Source: RGIG6904 sp024680835 (lineage in GTDB: Bacteria; Bacillota; Clostridia; Lachnospirales; Lachnospiraceae). From it: a stretch of DNA of 6,125 nt. This document shows, piece after piece, positions 5,444-6,125 of this stretch. The stretch lies in NCBI GenBank assembly GCA_024680835.1, contig JAILBP010000101.1, forward strand, positions 1-6,125, given 5' to 3'. The notes beneath the pieces are model-generated. The model was not told the DNA's origin. It made no database searches and was given only the letters and a program-made list of their open reading frames with translations. How positions within the stretch are numbered: position 1 is the first letter of the stretch; every line of letters begins with the position of its first letter. The position numbers and the translations under genes were made by a program.

Positions 5444-5922
5444 TACACATAAAGCTGCTGTGTGTTGGACGCATCAAGGAAAAATACCTTAAAGACGGGC
5501 TGGATGAATATCTTAAACGCCTTAGCCGGTACGCAAAGGTTGAGATCACGGAAGTTAACGACGAGAAGACCGTTGAGGGAGCCTCTGATGTGGAAAACAC
5601 CGCTGTAAAAGACAAAGAGGGTGAGCGTATTTTATCTCACATCAAAGATACAGATCATGTATGTGCTCTTGCCATAGACGGCAAAATGTATGATTCCGAA
5701 GGTCTGGCGGAGCATCTGGACAGATTGTATGTTTCAGGAGTATCAGACATAGTCTTCGTCATAGGAGGTTCCCTTGGGTTATCCGATGCGGTATTGAAGC
5801 GCGCAGATGAAATGCTTTCTTTTTCCAAAATGACGTTTCCGCATCAGCTTATGCGGCTGATCTTTTTAGAGCAGCTGTACAGAACCTTCAGGATTCAGAA
5901 AAACGAGCCTTATCATAAATAG
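5440..5922 (+). CDS. rlmH: 23S rRNA (pseudouridine-1915-N3)-methyltransferase RlmH
   Basis: RlmH is a small SPOUT-class methyltransferase that uses S-adenosylmethionine to methylate N3 of pseudouridine 1915 in helix 69 of 23S rRNA, acting late on assembled 70S ribosomes. The 160-residue length is standard. Visible signatures are the N-terminal IKLLCVGRIKEKYL (4-17), LAIDGKMYDSE (77-87), the knot segments FVIGGSLGLS (106-115) and LSFSKMTFPHQLMRL (126-140), and the conserved C-terminal YHK (158-160), which contributes to the active site. It overlaps scpB by 4 nt in ATGA and has no separate strong ribosome binding site, so translation is probably coupled to scpB. The TAG stop overlaps the AGGAG site of the next gene, which implies one transcript through phoH. 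Confidence 0.97.
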   Translation: MIHIKLLCVGRIKEKYLKDGLDEYLKRLSRYAKVEITEVNDEKTVEGASDVENTAVKDKEGERILSHIKDTDHVCALAIDGKMYDSEGLAEHLDRLYVSGVSDIVFVIGGSLGLSDAVLKRADEMLSFSKMTFPHQLMRLIFLEQLYRTFRIQKNEPYHK

Positions 5923-5937
5923 GAGAGAAACAGTTTG

Positions 5938-6125
5938 ATGCAGGAAGAAAAAAAGATAACCGAAGAAAGGCTGAACATAGAGGCAGCGCATCTCAATAAT
6001 ATTTTCGGTTCATGTGACGAGTACATTAAGATAATAGAGAGAAACCTGAAGATAAAGGCGGTAGCCAGGGGAGATGAGCTTATATTGACAGGCGGTAAAG
6101 AAGATGTAAAATGTGCCGTGCGTGT
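5938..6125 (+). CDS. phoH: PhoH-family ATPase, N-terminal fragment (runs off the window)
   Basis: Only the first 62 codons are present. They translate to a sequence with the pattern HLNNIFGSCDEYIKIIERNL (18-37), then ARGDELILTGGKEDV (43-57). This is the small KH-like N-terminal domain that precedes the P-loop ATPase domain of PhoH/YbeZ proteins. The Walker motifs lie beyond the window, so the assignment rests on this domain alone. PhoH/YbeZ proteins are predicted RNA-linked ATPases, often encoded beside the rRNA-processing endonuclease YbeY, which fits a position right after rlmH. AGGAG (5921-5925) overlaps the rlmH stop. The ATG at 5938 has a long 12-nt spacing, while an in-frame TTG directly before it (5935) has a better 9-nt spacing, so the start is uncertain by one codon. 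Confidence 0.8.
   Translation, partial: MQEEKKITEERLNIEAAHLNNIFGSCDEYIKIIERNLKIKAVARGDELILTGGKEDVKCAVR

Overview
The window looks like a chromosomal segment of a low-to-moderate GC Gram-positive anaerobe of the Clostridia, most likely a Lachnospiraceae member (Butyrivibrio/Roseburia-like). This is inferred from the Firmicutes-type scpA/scpB pair, the strong AGGAG-type ribosome binding sites, the TTGAnn-17-TATAAT promoters, the butanol-dehydrogenase-like alcohol dehydrogenase, and the G/C-rich hairpin intergenic repeats of a kind I recall from gut Clostridia. No database search was possible, so genus is not claimed.

Layout. On the minus strand, 3-500 encodes a small zinc-ribbon protein with two membrane segments. 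A 320-nt divergent intergenic region (501-820) follows. It carries a very good promoter reading right and a 12-bp inverted repeat whose right copy overlaps that promoter. Then come, on the plus strand, an iron-containing alcohol dehydrogenase (821-1996), a hairpin-rich repeat block with two 50-bp tandem units (about 2009-2150), a membrane-anchored calcineurin-like phosphoesterase with a large charged insertion (2181-3578), and a strong intrinsic terminator (3611-3660). A fresh promoter at 3748-3776 starts a housekeeping cluster: scpA (3817-4572), a 301-nt gap holding a three-hairpin MITE-like element (4670-4814), scpB (4874-5443), rlmH (5440-5922, overlapping scpB by 4 nt) and the beginning of a phoH-family gene (5938 to the window edge).

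How the genes relate. ScpA (kleisin) and ScpB form the SMC-ScpAB condensin that compacts and segregates the chromosome. RlmH methylates pseudouridine 1915 of 23S rRNA, and PhoH-type proteins are ATPases that are often linked to RNA/ribosome metabolism. The right half is therefore a chromosome-segregation/ribosome-maturation cluster. The left half is a set of unrelated metabolic or membrane genes separated by repeats and a terminator.

I see no phage genes, transposase, CRISPR array, toxin-antitoxin or defence system. The features most worth a second look are the MITE-like element that separates scpA from scpB, the roughly 170-residue insertion inside the phosphoesterase catalytic domain, the tandem hairpin repeats, and the shared 12-bp motif in the divergent intergenic region.
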